Shown: one piece after another, positions 1 to 8,637 of the stretch | Numbering within the stretch: the stretch's first letter is position 1 | Layout of the letters: each line of letters opens with the position of its first letter | Origin: JAFAYN01 sp963733105 | GTDB lineage: Bacteria > Gemmatimonadota > Gemmatimonadetes > Longimicrobiales > Longimicrobiaceae | NCBI GenBank assembly: GCA_963733105.1 | Contig: CAVTCB010000008.1 | Location: forward strand, 23,979-87,978 | Direction: 5' to 3' | Length of the DNA stretch: 64,000 bases | Made by a program: the position numbers and the translations under genes | The notes under the pieces: generated by a model | Seen by the model: only the letters and a program-made list of their open reading frames with translations | The model's database searches: none | Told to the model about the DNA's origin: nothing

Positions 1-108
1 CTGGGCGGAGCGCTCCTCGCTGCCCGCCGTGGCCTCCTGAGCAAGTATTGTAACCCTCTCGGCGCGCTCTACACGATACATGGCGAGAGCCAGCTCTACA
101 TCGATTGA
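1..108 (+). CDS. C-terminal end of an unidentified protein (partial)
   Basis: The window opens inside a reading frame that runs to a TGA at 106-108 and would encode about 35 residues ending in HGESQLYID. The next gene starts 28 bases later behind its own ribosome binding site. Nothing in this short tail identifies a family, and it may not be coding. Confidence 0.25.
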   Translation: MGGALLAARRGLLSKYCNPLGALYTIHGESQLYID

Positions 109-135
109 CCAACCGCCCTCACCGGAGGAAGCTCT

Positions 136-567
136 ATGCTCATGGTTTACGTCGGAGTGACGGTGATTGCCGTAGGCATCATCCTCATCCTGGTCGGCGT
201 GGCGATCGCGTGGGGTGAGTCGAAGCGGCTGCTTGGTGTCAAAGAGCTCACCGGCTTCGTGAACGCCCTGACCGAACTGGTCAAGGCCATCGCGGACAAG
301 CGGCTCAGTCTGAGCCTTTTCGTTTTCGGCACGCTCCTCATCGTGATCGGTGGGGTGATAGCCGGCGTGGGCGGCCTGAGCGCTTCGGCGGAGCGTCGGC
401 CGGACGACATGGGGGCCCGAGGCGATGAACCCGACACGATTCGAACCACGAGCCATGCCAGCTTCGCTCCGGCTCCATCGCCTCGTCAAGTATACACTTC
501 CGTCTTGGTTTGGAAGCATGAACTTGACGAATCCAGAATCAAGAACGTGAAGCATGTTGACAGTTAG
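136..567 (+). CDS. Small two-TM membrane protein, unknown function
   Basis: A 143-residue protein. The ATG follows GGAGG at a good distance, which fixes the start. Hydrophobic segments lie at about residues 5-25 and 60-80, separated by a charged amphipathic stretch, so both ends may face the same side of the membrane. The last 60 residues are polar and proline-rich and look disordered. I recognise no family. The 3' end overlaps the first of two 17-base repeats, so the end of the gene may have been changed by recombination. Confidence 0.6.
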   Translation: MLMVYVGVTVIAVGIILILVGVAIAWGESKRLLGVKELTGFVNALTELVKAIADKRLSLSLFVFGTLLIVIGGVIAGVGGLSASAERRPDDMGARGDEPDTIRTTSHASFAPAPSPRQVYTSVLVWKHELDESRIKNVKHVDS

Positions 568-627
568 GACAGGCGAGATCCAACCGGGCTGGCGCAGCCT
601 GGGCCGTTTCGTCAAGTACATACTTCC
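485..627 (+). repeat. Pair of short direct repeats (485-501 and 611-627)
   Basis: GTCAAGTATACACTTCC at 485-501 and GTCAAGTACATACTTCC at 611-627 differ at two or three bases. Related strings with ACATACTT, on either strand, recur near 16,330 and 16,860, beside the other small lipoprotein genes. They could be a shared regulatory site or recombination scars. Confidence 0.35.
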
Positions 628-688
628 TCACATTTCGCCGCGCGTCCGGAGGGCCGAGACCCACGTGGACCCGGGTCCGAGGCCCGGA

Positions 689-1213
689 TCAGCGCCGGGC
701 TCTGGCGGGGCGGAATCCAATGCGGCCGACGGGTCCGTTGCTGGTCGGGATGCGGAAGAGCTCGATCCGGGTGGCGGGTCCCTGGTAGGGCGGATAGCGC
801 CCCTCCTCCAGGACGACGTACGTCGTTCCGGCGGACGAGTAGACCTCAGGGGCGGCGTCGCGGGCACGGTCCCCGTCAGCGACGCGGAGGGCGATCACGC
901 TGGAGGTGCGGAAGTCCATGGGAGGGGGAGTCACGCCTGGAGCGCCAGCCGCCCACAGCCGGGTCCAGTCGGCGTCGCCGCGGATCAGGGTGTACGGTCC
1001 GCCCCGGACGGCTCCGGCGCGGATACGGCTCGCCGTCACGATCGGGGTAGCGGAGAGCGCTACGGCCCCGTCCGGGACGTCCAGGTAGGCGGGGAGCGGC
1101 GGAGGCCGACGGCTGGCGGGGGTGGCCGCCGCGGTCGCGGGTCGCGACGACACCCCGGGGTCGGAGCGGTCGGGCTGGGGCGAGCAGGCGGCGACGGCGA
1201 GCACGGCGGCCAC
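689..1213 (-). CDS. Putative lipoprotein, unknown function
   Basis: About 174 residues. The GTG at 1213 is the only start before an in-frame TGA at 1279. The N-terminus VLAVAACS reads as a very short signal with a lipobox (AVAAC), so the mature protein would be lipid-anchored. The rest is a soluble domain with a central IALRVADGD stretch and an ITRIELFRIP-like strand near the end, suggesting beta structure. No family is recognised. The short signal leaves open that the true N-terminus lies in the neighbouring frame (ATG 1247) behind an indel. Confidence 0.5.
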   Translation of the reverse strand: MAAVLAVAACSPQPDRSDPGVSSRPATAAATPASRRPPPLPAYLDVPDGAVALSATPIVTASRIRAGAVRGGPYTLIRGDADWTRLWAAGAPGVTPPPMDFRTSSVIALRVADGDRARDAAPEVYSSAGTTYVVLEEGRYPPYQGPATRIELFRIPTSNGPVGRIGFRPARARR

Positions 1214-1290
1214 GGCGGCGGAGGAGGGCTGGGCGGTTGGTGCGCATGGTCGTGGATGCGAGGATGGACAAGGGGCTCATGCCGAGGTGG

Positions 1291-3156
1291 TCAGCGGAGG
1301 CGGGTCAGGCGGACCCGGGCTGCGTTGATCTCGCTGGCCTGGATCGAGACGCCGCGGCCGGCGTCGGCCATCAGGTAGACGGCCGCGACCGAGCCGGGCG
1401 CGGCCTCCAGGACGCGAACGGTGCCGACGGTGCGGGAGAGCCGCCGGGAGGCGTGCCGGTACGTCGCGTCGCGCGCTTCCATCGACGGCTCGCGGTTGTC
1501 CCAGGTCGCGAGCTGGGGCAGGCGGGACGCCCCGGCGGACCCGGCGGGCACCAGGTCGTCGGTCGCCACGGCGAGGGCCCAGGCGTCGAGCAGGTCGTCG
1601 GGAGTGGTCCCCAGCTCGGCGGCGAGGGCGTCGATGCTCCAGGAGCCGCGCGCGAGGAGGCGGAGGTAGAGGCGGCCGCGGCCGGACCCGAGCGCAGCCT
1701 CGCCGGCGCGCTCGCGGGCGAACATGAGCAGGCTGGCGCCCTGCTCGTACTGGCCGGGTCCGGTCCACGGGGACAGGTCCGGCCGGGCGGCCCAGAGGTT
1801 GGCGAGTCCCAGCGTGCTGAAGGGATGCGCGTCGGTGACCAGCGAGAGCCTGGCGGCGGTCGGCTGGCCGGAGGCGATGCGGACCGCGGTCTCCTCGGCT
1901 GCGACGGCCCAGGCCTCGCCCATCCACCCCGCCGAGTGGGCGTAGAGCCACCCCACCCGGCGGGCGGCGGTGACGACGTCCGCGGTGTGGGCGTACTCGT
2001 GGATCGCGATCTTGGCGAGGTTGCGGGCCATCAGGTCGGTGGTCGGCACCGTGGCGCTGGCCAGCGTGACCGGCATCTCGGAGGCCAGGGCGCAGACGCT
2101 CCGGGGCTGCGCGCTCCCGCCGTCGGAGCTGGCGCCCACCGCGCCGGCGAGGTCGTCCGCGAGGACCAGGTAGTACCGGCCCCCGGCGCCGCGCAGCGGC
2201 TGGAAGTCGGGGTCGAACACGGCCCGCACGGTCTCGACCAGGGATGCGTCGGCGAGGCGCGCGGCCTTGCCGAGGAGCGCCAGGCTCGCCGGAGTGAAGT
2301 GCTCGGCGCGGCTCCGGGCGCGGAGGTCGACGGCGATCACGACGCGGCCGGAGGTCGCGGCCACGCGTGCCGGGTAGGTCGGGACCCGGTCCCGGGGCAC
2401 CCGGCAGGGGTGCGGGTAGCCACTGACCCGGGCGAGCGCCGGCCAGTCGACCAGGGTGACGGTGTCCCCGACGCCCGCGGTGGCGTAGCGCGGGTCGAAC
2501 TCGGCCGGGTCGGGCGAGTAGGGGTCCGCCGCGGTGCGGGCGGTGCCCGGGAGGAGCAGGCGAGCGGCGCTGGACCGGCGCGCGGTGCCCGCCGCGGGAG
2601 CCGTCGAGGGGAGCGGGGCGGCGTCGCTCTCCGTCCAGGTGCGGAGCACGAGCAGCCGGTCGCTGCGCTGCACCGGATCGCGGGAGAGGTTGACGGCGCT
2701 GAGGACGTAGTCCTGGTCGTTGGCGCCGAGCCGCAGGCACGCCGCCTCGGCCGGGGTCAGGACCCGGGACTCGCCCACCGCCAACGCGACCGTGTCCGGG
2801 AGATCGAGGGGGGCGGCGAGCTGCACCGTACCGTTCGCCTGCAGCGCGACGCGGCGGCCGTCGATCTCGCACGAGCGCCAGGTGGGGACGGTGAACGTCG
2901 CGGTCGTGTCGGAGGTGCGGGCCACCCGCACGGGGGTGTCCCCGACCCGCAGCGTGGAGAGCCTGGAGAAGTTCCGCCCGTACAGGGTGGCAACGGTGCC
3001 CGGGGCGAAGGAGGCGACTCTCGTGAGGGCGAGCGCGGTGTCCGCGGGCGGGTGGCGGCCGCCGGCGGTAGGGCCGTCGGTCGTGCAGGCGGCGATCGCC
3101 GTGGCGAAGGCGCCGGCGGCGAGCATGGCGAGTCCGGGGGTGCGGGTCGAAAGCAT
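1291..3156 (-). CDS. Lipoprotein with IPT-like domain and HExxH metallopeptidase motif
   Basis: 621 residues from the ATG at 3156, chosen because it gives a lipoprotein signal (AMLAAGAFATAIAAC). A TIG/IPT-like immunoglobulin fold follows (about residues 50-110). The motif IHEYAH lies near residue 383, followed about 20 residues later by a GEAWAVAAEE helix that could supply the third zinc ligand. This is the gluzincin arrangement, so an exported zinc peptidase of the outer envelope is likely. The substrate is unknown. It lies next to the sigma factor gene on the same strand, separated by a strong hairpin, so it is probably a separate transcript. Confidence 0.65.
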   Translation of the reverse strand: MLSTRTPGLAMLAAGAFATAIAACTTDGPTAGGRHPPADTALALTRVASFAPGTVATLYGRNFSRLSTLRVGDTPVRVARTSDTTATFTVPTWRSCEIDGRRVALQANGTVQLAAPLDLPDTVALAVGESRVLTPAEAACLRLGANDQDYVLSAVNLSRDPVQRSDRLLVLRTWTESDAAPLPSTAPAAGTARRSSAARLLLPGTARTAADPYSPDPAEFDPRYATAGVGDTVTLVDWPALARVSGYPHPCRVPRDRVPTYPARVAATSGRVVIAVDLRARSRAEHFTPASLALLGKAARLADASLVETVRAVFDPDFQPLRGAGGRYYLVLADDLAGAVGASSDGGSAQPRSVCALASEMPVTLASATVPTTDLMARNLAKIAIHEYAHTADVVTAARRVGWLYAHSAGWMGEAWAVAAEETAVRIASGQPTAARLSLVTDAHPFSTLGLANLWAARPDLSPWTGPGQYEQGASLLMFARERAGEAALGSGRGRLYLRLLARGSWSIDALAAELGTTPDDLLDAWALAVATDDLVPAGSAGASRLPQLATWDNREPSMEARDATYRHASRRLSRTVGTVRVLEAAPGSVAAVYLMADAGRGVSIQASEINAARVRLTRLR

Positions 3157-3297
3157 GACGGGTTCCGGGTGAAGAGGGGGACGTGCGGGTTGAAAATGGA
3201 GCACCAGGGGCGTGGAAACACGCCTCCCCCACGTTTCTCTTCGTCGTTCGGGGCTTGCAGGGAGTATCGGCCGGTAGCGGATCGGAGGACGAGCAGC

Positions 3298-3327
3298 GGC
3301 GGCGCCCGGGATCTCCCGGGCGCCGCC
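3298..3327 (-). terminator. Perfect 14-bp stem hairpin downstream of the sigma factor gene
   Basis: GGCGGCGCCCGGGA pairs perfectly with its reverse complement across a two-base centre. It begins 23 bases beyond the sigma factor stop codon. No clear T-run follows, so it could also stabilise the 3' end rather than terminate. Confidence 0.55.
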
Positions 3328-3349
3328 GCCGTGCAGGAAGGCGAGCCGA

Positions 3350-4000
3350 TCACGTCTGGTAGATCTCCTCCTGGAGGTGCTCGCGGAGAGCGTCGCCGAT
3401 CTGCTCGCGGAGGTGCTTGCATGCACGGTGGCACTGGGCCTTCACGCTGCCCTGGTGGACCCCGTCGATCTCGGCGGCCTCCCGGTAGGTGAGGCCGTCG
3501 ATGTGGTGGCGCTCGAACGCGTGCCGGTAGGTGGCGGAGGTCAGGCGGAGCGCCCTCCGGACGAGGTCGCTGATGTTGGAGCGCTCGGCTTCGCGTGCGG
3601 GCGACGCCGCCGCGGAGGCGACGTCGTAGCGGTCCTCCTGGGCCAGGTGCGAGAACGGGGTCGCCCGGCGAAGGTGGCGTCCGTGGTCGCGGAGGTGGTT
3701 CCGCAGCGCGTTGGTGATGGTCTTGTTGAGCCAGTGGGCGAAGGGCTTCCGCGCCGGGTCGAACTTCTCGCGGGCCTTCATGATCCGGATGAAGATGTCC
3801 TGCGTCACGTCGTCGACCCGGTCGGGGTCGCCGGGGCCGATCACTGACCTCGCCCGGCGGCGGACCAGGGGCTCGTAGACGTCGTGGATCGCGCGGAAGC
3901 AGGCGCCGCAGTCGTTCCGAGCGTAGCAGACGAAGCGCGCCTCGTCAGTCGGCGGGATGGAGCTGGCGGAGTGGGTGTGCGCGACTGGAAGTGGCCGCAC
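3350..4000 (-). CDS. ECF-type RNA polymerase sigma factor
   Basis: 216 residues. The sigma-2 region lies at about residues 40-110, with DRVDDVTQDIFIRIM and a following tryptophan-containing helix (FAHWLNKTITNALRNHLRD). A sigma-4 helix-turn-helix lies at about 160-205, with LTYREAAEIDGVHQGSVKA. The size and two-domain layout fit group IV (ECF-like) sigma factors that direct RNA polymerase to a small regulon. An N-terminal stretch carries two cysteines (VCYARNDCGACF) that could bind metal or act in sensing. No anti-sigma gene is adjacent. It diverges from the transfer operon, so a role in controlling it is possible but unproven. Confidence 0.8.
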   Translation of the reverse strand: MRPLPVAHTHSASSIPPTDEARFVCYARNDCGACFRAIHDVYEPLVRRRARSVIGPGDPDRVDDVTQDIFIRIMKAREKFDPARKPFAHWLNKTITNALRNHLRDHGRHLRRATPFSHLAQEDRYDVASAAASPAREAERSNISDLVRRALRLTSATYRHAFERHHIDGLTYREAAEIDGVHQGSVKAQCHRACKHLREQIGDALREHLQEEIYQT

Positions 4001-4353
4001 CGGCGTGCGGCTGCAGTGGACGGGCGAAGTACATGGTAGATGGGCTCCAGGGTTGCTTCGGTAGCCGGACGGTCTCCGTCGGAGACTCCTGGCTTTGCGG
4101 CCCCGCCTCGCGACGGGTGTGCTCTTGTCGGCAGTGGAAGAAACCTAGAAACGGCCAGCGGAGCGGACGAGCCGCGATTCGTGGCCGATTAGGAATAGGC
4201 GGGAATTGTGGGGTGCCCCGGCTGCGGGGTGCCCCATCGTTTTTTCCGGCGGTAACTGAAACGGTTTTCCGCGCCGGAGGTTATCTCCGGACGAGGCGAC
4301 GGCGGGGAGGTCCCCTCCCGGTCACGCACTACCTCTCACATCTCCCAGGCTCC
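4001..4353. other. Divergent control region between sigma factor and trb operon
   Basis: No gene fits here. The region contains an inverted repeat (GGTCTCCGTCGGAGAC near 4071) and a GC hairpin followed by a T-run near 4240. Promoters for both divergent transcripts must lie here, but I see no confident -35/-10 pair. Confidence 0.4.
4210..4245 (+). terminator. GC hairpin plus T6 ahead of trbB (attenuator-like)
   Basis: Two copies of GGGGTGCCCC (4210-4219 and 4226-4235) can fold on themselves or with each other and are followed by six T residues at 4240-4245. It sits about 110 bases before the first trb gene, so it could act as a leader terminator or attenuator for the transfer operon. Confidence 0.4.
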
Positions 4354-5340
4354 ATGGGCGGGTACGCGCTCCCGGAAGACGTGCTCGCGCAGCAGCTGGC
4401 GGAGCTGCTGGGCAAGCGGGTGGTGGACGTGTTCCACGACCCGGACGTGACGGAGCTGTACGTCAACGCCGACGGGCAGCTCCGGACCACGCGGTACTCG
4501 GTCCGCCGGGCGGTGGAGGAGGGGATCCGCCTCCACGACAGCGGCATCGAGGCGTTCCTGAACATGGTGGCCAGCAGCGTGGGCGCCGTGCTGAACGCAG
4601 GGAACCCGGGGCTGCGGGCGGAGATGCCCCGGGCCGGGGGGTTCCGGGGCGCCCGGGTCGCCGGGGAGATCCCTCCGCTGGCGCCAGGACCGCAGTTCAA
4701 CATCCGGAAGCCGCCGAGCCGGATCATCCGGCTGGACGAGTACGTCGAGCGCGGGGTCCTGTCCCCGGTCCTGAGGGAGCTCCTGCGCGACGCGGTCGAC
4801 CGGAAGCAGACGTTCCTGGTCTGCGGCGGCACCGGCAGCGGCAAGACCACGCTCGCGAATGCGATCGTGCACGAGATGTACGAGCAGGCGGCCGGGCGCG
4901 GGGAGATCGAGCGGTTCGGCCTTCTCGAGGAGGCCCGGGAGATCCTCTGCGAAGCCCCGGACGTGTTCTCGTTCCGGACCCTCGGGAAGTGGCCGATGTG
5001 GAGGCTGGTGAAGACGGCTCTCTGGAAGACGCCGGATCGCCTGATCGTGGGGGAGGTGACCGACGAGGCCGCGCTGGCCTTCCTGGACGCCGCGAACTCG
5101 GGCCACCCGGGCGCGCTGTGCACCCTGCACGCGAACGATCCCCTGAGCGCGCTGCGGCGGTTCGACATGCTGTGCAGGCGGGCGCGGGTCCCGTCGCAGG
5201 CGGAGCTGATCGCCGAGACGATCAACCTCGTGGTGATGATCAACAACAGGGGAGCGGAAGGGCGCCGGGTGACCGACCTGGCGCGCGTGGACGGCCTCGA
5301 TGCCCGGGGCCGGTACCAGATCACGAGCCTCGCGGCCTAG
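4354..5340 (+). CDS. trbB: Conjugal transfer ATPase TrbB (VirB11 family)
   Basis: 328 residues. The hexameric cytoplasmic ATPase powers pilus assembly and DNA transfer of the type IV secretion system. The N-terminal domain covers residues 1-140 and the RecA-like domain follows. The Walker A motif GGTGSGKTT is near residue 160, and the VirB11 motif GHPGALCTLHANDP with conserved histidine is near residue 250. The ATG at 4354 was chosen over longer in-frame starts because homologues begin just before the LAELLGKRVVDVF helix. First gene of a canonical trb operon; trbC follows after 26 bases. Confidence 0.93.
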   Translation: MGGYALPEDVLAQQLAELLGKRVVDVFHDPDVTELYVNADGQLRTTRYSVRRAVEEGIRLHDSGIEAFLNMVASSVGAVLNAGNPGLRAEMPRAGGFRGARVAGEIPPLAPGPQFNIRKPPSRIIRLDEYVERGVLSPVLRELLRDAVDRKQTFLVCGGTGSGKTTLANAIVHEMYEQAAGRGEIERFGLLEEAREILCEAPDVFSFRTLGKWPMWRLVKTALWKTPDRLIVGEVTDEAALAFLDAANSGHPGALCTLHANDPLSALRRFDMLCRRARVPSQAELIAETINLVVMINNRGAEGRRVTDLARVDGLDARGRYQITSLAA

Positions 5341-5366
5341 CGAGGCAGACAATGGAGGTAGGTCGC

Positions 5367-5702
5367 ATGCGGAGTGTTTCACGTCTTCGTCCGATCGCCG
5401 GGGTCGCCCTGGTGGCGGTCTGCCTGTTCGTGCTGCCGACCGACGCATGGGCGAGCACCAGCCCGGCCGCGTCGGTGGTCCGGGACGTCTTCGGGGAGGG
5501 GCTGATGAAGATCGCCTACGTGATCGCGGAGCTGGCGAAGTTCATCTTCATCGGCATCATCGCGTTCTTCTTCGTGAGCCTGTGGTGGGCCAAGGGCGAC
5601 CAGACCAAGGTGACGGCCCTCATGGCGGTCGTCGCGGTGCTCGGCGCGGTCGGGTCGGTGACCCTGGGGAGCTACTGGCTTGCCGGCGCGGCCGTCCTCT
5701 GA
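5367..5702 (+). CDS. trbC: Pilin subunit TrbC (VirB2 family)
   Basis: 111 residues. The ATG at 5367 has GGAGGT seven bases upstream; an earlier in-frame ATG at 5352 lacks that spacing. A signal segment (about residues 8-25) ends around TDAWAS, followed by two hydrophobic helices (FIFIGIIAFFFVSLWW and a C-terminal ALMAVVAVLGAVGSV segment) typical of conjugative pilins. TraF at 17.3-17.9 kb, an S26 peptidase, would be expected to process it. Confidence 0.9.
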   Translation: MRSVSRLRPIAGVALVAVCLFVLPTDAWASTSPAASVVRDVFGEGLMKIAYVIAELAKFIFIGIIAFFFVSLWWAKGDQTKVTALMAVVAVLGAVGSVTLGSYWLAGAAVL

Positions 5703-5774
5703 GGCCGCGGAGGCGGGGGGGCGGAGCGGACGCCGATCCACGAGGCGCTGGTCCGCAGGCCGCTGTACTTCGGC

Positions 5775-6065
5775 GTGCCCAAGGACTACCTCGTGATGGA
5801 GGCGTCGCTCCTGGTGCTGCTGGTGGTGGTGTTCTGGCCCAGCTTCGACCCCGGCCATCCGCCCTCGCTGGGGGCGTTCGGACCGGTGCTGGTCGTGGCC
5901 GCCCTCTTCCTGCTGGTGATCCACCCGGTGCTGGCCAGGGCGTCGAAGAAGGATCCGAAGTGGCTGGACATCCTGGTTCGCGCCCGGCGGATCCCGGAGG
6001 TGCTGCTCCGGACGCCGCTGCTGGCGTCCCGGCGGGTCCAGCACTGGACCTCGCTTCCGAGGTAG
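5775..6065 (+). CDS. trbD: TrbD (VirB3 family) inner-membrane protein; start unresolved
   Basis: The coding frame runs from the trbC stop to 6065. The family's N-terminal signature (RTPIHEALVRRPLYFG) is clearly encoded upstream of 5775, but no ATG, GTG or TTG lies between the trbC TGA (5700-5702) and the GTG at 5775, which would remove the signature. A run of seven Gs near 5715 suggests a missing or extra base, so the true start probably overlaps the end of trbC. Two hydrophobic helices follow (LLVLLVVVFW and VLVVAALFLLVI). VirB3 proteins work with the VirB4 ATPase, encoded next. Confidence 0.8.
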   Translation: MPKDYLVMEASLLVLLVVVFWPSFDPGHPPSLGAFGPVLVVAALFLLVIHPVLARASKKDPKWLDILVRARRIPEVLLRTPLLASRRVQHWTSLPR

Positions 6066-6072
6066 GCGGCGC

Positions 6073-8637
6073 ATGGGCTTCCTGTCCTCGATGGCGCTGC
6101 TCGGCGCCGGGGCCGCGGTCAACGAGCTGGGGCGGAGGCTCCTGGAGAGCCGCCCGCGCGAGGGGGCGCTCTCGGAACGGCTGGGGTGGTGCACCCTCGT
6201 CGCGCCGGGGGTGGTGATGCAGAAGGACGGCTCGTTCCTGTTCGGGTGGGAGTTCGAGGGGCCCGACCGCACGGGCGGGACGCCCCTGGAGCAGAACCTC
6301 ACGTCGCGCATGCTCAACCGGGCCTGGCTCCCGTTCACGGACCAGTGGATCCATCACCTGGACCTGGTGCGGGTCGGGTGCTCCGTCTATCCGCCGACGG
6401 CCCGCACGGCGCCACGGGCGGCCCGGGTGGTGGACGGGCGCCTGCGCACGGAGTTCGGGCCGGGGGGGAGGAAGTTCCGGAACCGGCAGGTGCTGGTGAC
6501 CACCTGGCTGCCGCCGGCCGACGCGCAGGACCGGCTCTCCCGGGCGCTGCTGAAGGGGGAGGAGCTCGGCGAGGAAGCGTGGCGGCATCACGTCGCGACG
6601 TTCCTGGAGGCGGGCGGAGTGCTGGAGGACCGCCTGTCGGTGCGGCTGCGGATGCGGAGGATGACGTCCGCGCGGCTGCTGTCGCACCTGTACTTCTGCC
6701 TCGCGGGGGTCGAGCACCCGGTGCTGCCGCCGGAGGAGCTCGTCCCCCTCGACTGCCTGCTGGCTCCGGGGCGCTGGCAGGGAGGGACGCACCCGATGGT
6801 GGGCGACCGTCACGTCCGCGTCGTCACCTGGACCGGGTTTCCCAGGGCGTCGACCCCCGGCCTGCTCGACTCGCTGCAGTACCTCCCGTTCTCCTACCGC
6901 TGGTCCACGCGGCTGATTCCCCTGGGGATGGCGGCGGCCGAGAAGGCGATCGAGGCCGAGCAGATCACCTGGTTCCACAAGCGCAAGAAGGCCGGTCAGC
7001 TCCTCCGCGAAGCCCGGAGGCAGGGGCAGGCGACGGATCGGCAGGCGGAGGACGACGCGATGTTCGAGAACTCCCACGCGCGGCTGATGGCGCTGCAGGC
7101 GAAGGAAGCCGCGGCCGCGAACGCGTCGGGAGACGTCCGCTACGGCCACTACGACGCGGCGGTGGTGATCCACGACCCGTCGGAGAGGCGAGTGGAGGCG
7201 CGCGCGCGTGCCGCCGCGAAGCACCTCGGCGACCTCGGGTTCACCGTCGAGATCGAGCGGGTCAACTGCCCCGAGGCCCTGTTCGCGAGCTGCCCCGGGA
7301 ACGGCAGCGACAACATCAGGCGGCCGCTGCTGTCCACGCGGAACGCGGTCGACCTTGCCCCGATCCACACGCTCTGGCAGGGGCTGGACGTCGTCCCGAA
7401 CCAGCTCTATCCGGCCGGGAGCCCCTCGCTCGCGCGGGTCACCGGGAAGGGCGGCACGCCCCTCTGGTTCACGCCCTTCAACCGGGACGTGGGCCACACC
7501 CTGGTGTTCGGCAGCACCGGGTCGGGGAAGTCGACGCTCATCTCGTACCTCGTGACGATGTTCATGGCGAGGTACGCGGACGCGGGGGGGCAGGCGTTCG
7601 GGTTCGACAAGGGCGACTCGGCCTTCCTGACCACGTCGGTGCTGGAGGGGGCCTACCACTCGCTGCGGGTCGGCGATCCCCGCTCGGCGTTCCAGCCGCT
7701 GGCGCACCTCGACAGGCCCGGCGAGCTCGCCTGGGCGCTGGAGTGGCTGGAGACGATGGCGGAGCTCCAGGGAGCGGTGATGAACGCCGAGCTCCGGGAG
7801 TGCCTGCGCACCGCGCTGGAGGCCGTGGCGGGGCTCCCCCGGCCGATGCGGACGATCACGAGCCTGCTGTACCAGCTCCAGGACCGGACGAAGGAGCTGG
7901 AGCGGGCGCTGGAGCCCTACGCCGCGTCCGGGCCCTACGGGGGGATGTTCGACGCGACGACCGAGGAGCACGAGCGGGCCCGGGTGGAGACGACGGAGAT
8001 GTTCCACGTCCGGGGCCTGGGGGACAAGCTGTCGGTGCCGGTCATGACGTACCGGTTCCACCGGCTGCAGGAGCGGTTCCGGGCGGACGTGCCGTCCTTC
8101 CTCTGGGTGGACGAGGCCTGGACGATGTTGATGCACAGCAGGTTCGGGCGGCAGTTCGCGGAGTGGTCGGTCGAGCTGCGGAAGTACAACGTGTGGCTCC
8201 TGCTGGCGCTGCAGAGCCCGGTGCAGCTGATGGAGCTGGACCCGATGGTCCGGGACGTGGTCCTGGAGGCGTGCCGGACGATGGTCTTCCTCCCCAACAG
8301 CAAGGCGCTGGAGCCGAGCGTCGCGGAGGTGTACCGGGCCGTCGGCCTGAACGACGCCGAGATCCAGCTGATCGCCGAGGCGGAAGCGAAGCGGCAGTAC
8401 TACGTCAAGAACGAGCTCGGGGGGCAGCTCTTCGACCTGTCGCTCGGGCCCGTCGAGCTCGCGCTCATGACCCCGCGGAGCGGGATGGACGCGGAGGCGC
8501 TGCAGCGGCACGTGCGGGACCTCCAGGGCCGGTTCGGGCGGGACTGGGTCGCGGAGTACCTGAGGGAGGCGGGGCTGAACGGCGCCGCCGACGAATTCTT
8601 ACGTCTGGAGGGGAGAGACGATGCGATGGCTGCGTGA
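6073..8637 (+). CDS. trbE: Conjugal transfer ATPase TrbE (VirB4 family)
   Basis: 854 residues, full family length, intact. The N-terminal CagE/TrbE/VirB region spans about residues 60-400. The nucleotide-binding domain carries Walker A GSTGSGKST near residue 480 and Walker B FLWVDEAW near residue 676, followed by LLLALQSP. This is the large ATPase at the base of the type IV secretion channel that drives pilus biogenesis and substrate transfer. It starts 8 bases after trbD, and its 3' end overlaps trbJ by 17 bases, so translation is probably coupled. Confidence 0.95.
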   Translation: MGFLSSMALLGAGAAVNELGRRLLESRPREGALSERLGWCTLVAPGVVMQKDGSFLFGWEFEGPDRTGGTPLEQNLTSRMLNRAWLPFTDQWIHHLDLVRVGCSVYPPTARTAPRAARVVDGRLRTEFGPGGRKFRNRQVLVTTWLPPADAQDRLSRALLKGEELGEEAWRHHVATFLEAGGVLEDRLSVRLRMRRMTSARLLSHLYFCLAGVEHPVLPPEELVPLDCLLAPGRWQGGTHPMVGDRHVRVVTWTGFPRASTPGLLDSLQYLPFSYRWSTRLIPLGMAAAEKAIEAEQITWFHKRKKAGQLLREARRQGQATDRQAEDDAMFENSHARLMALQAKEAAAANASGDVRYGHYDAAVVIHDPSERRVEARARAAAKHLGDLGFTVEIERVNCPEALFASCPGNGSDNIRRPLLSTRNAVDLAPIHTLWQGLDVVPNQLYPAGSPSLARVTGKGGTPLWFTPFNRDVGHTLVFGSTGSGKSTLISYLVTMFMARYADAGGQAFGFDKGDSAFLTTSVLEGAYHSLRVGDPRSAFQPLAHLDRPGELAWALEWLETMAELQGAVMNAELRECLRTALEAVAGLPRPMRTITSLLYQLQDRTKELERALEPYAASGPYGGMFDATTEEHERARVETTEMFHVRGLGDKLSVPVMTYRFHRLQERFRADVPSFLWVDEAWTMLMHSRFGRQFAEWSVELRKYNVWLLLALQSPVQLMELDPMVRDVVLEACRTMVFLPNSKALEPSVAEVYRAVGLNDAEIQLIAEAEAKRQYYVKNELGGQLFDLSLGPVELALMTPRSGMDAEALQRHVRDLQGRFGRDWVAEYLREAGLNGAADEFLRLEGRDDAMAA

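Noticed and set aside
5620..8511. A 963-codon open frame on the minus strand, opposite trbE.
   Set aside because: It is a shadow of the trb genes: high GC removes stops in the opposite frame, and its translation is arginine/proline-rich with no domains. The same applies to the long plus-strand frame at 1237-3492 and the frames opposite cas genes.
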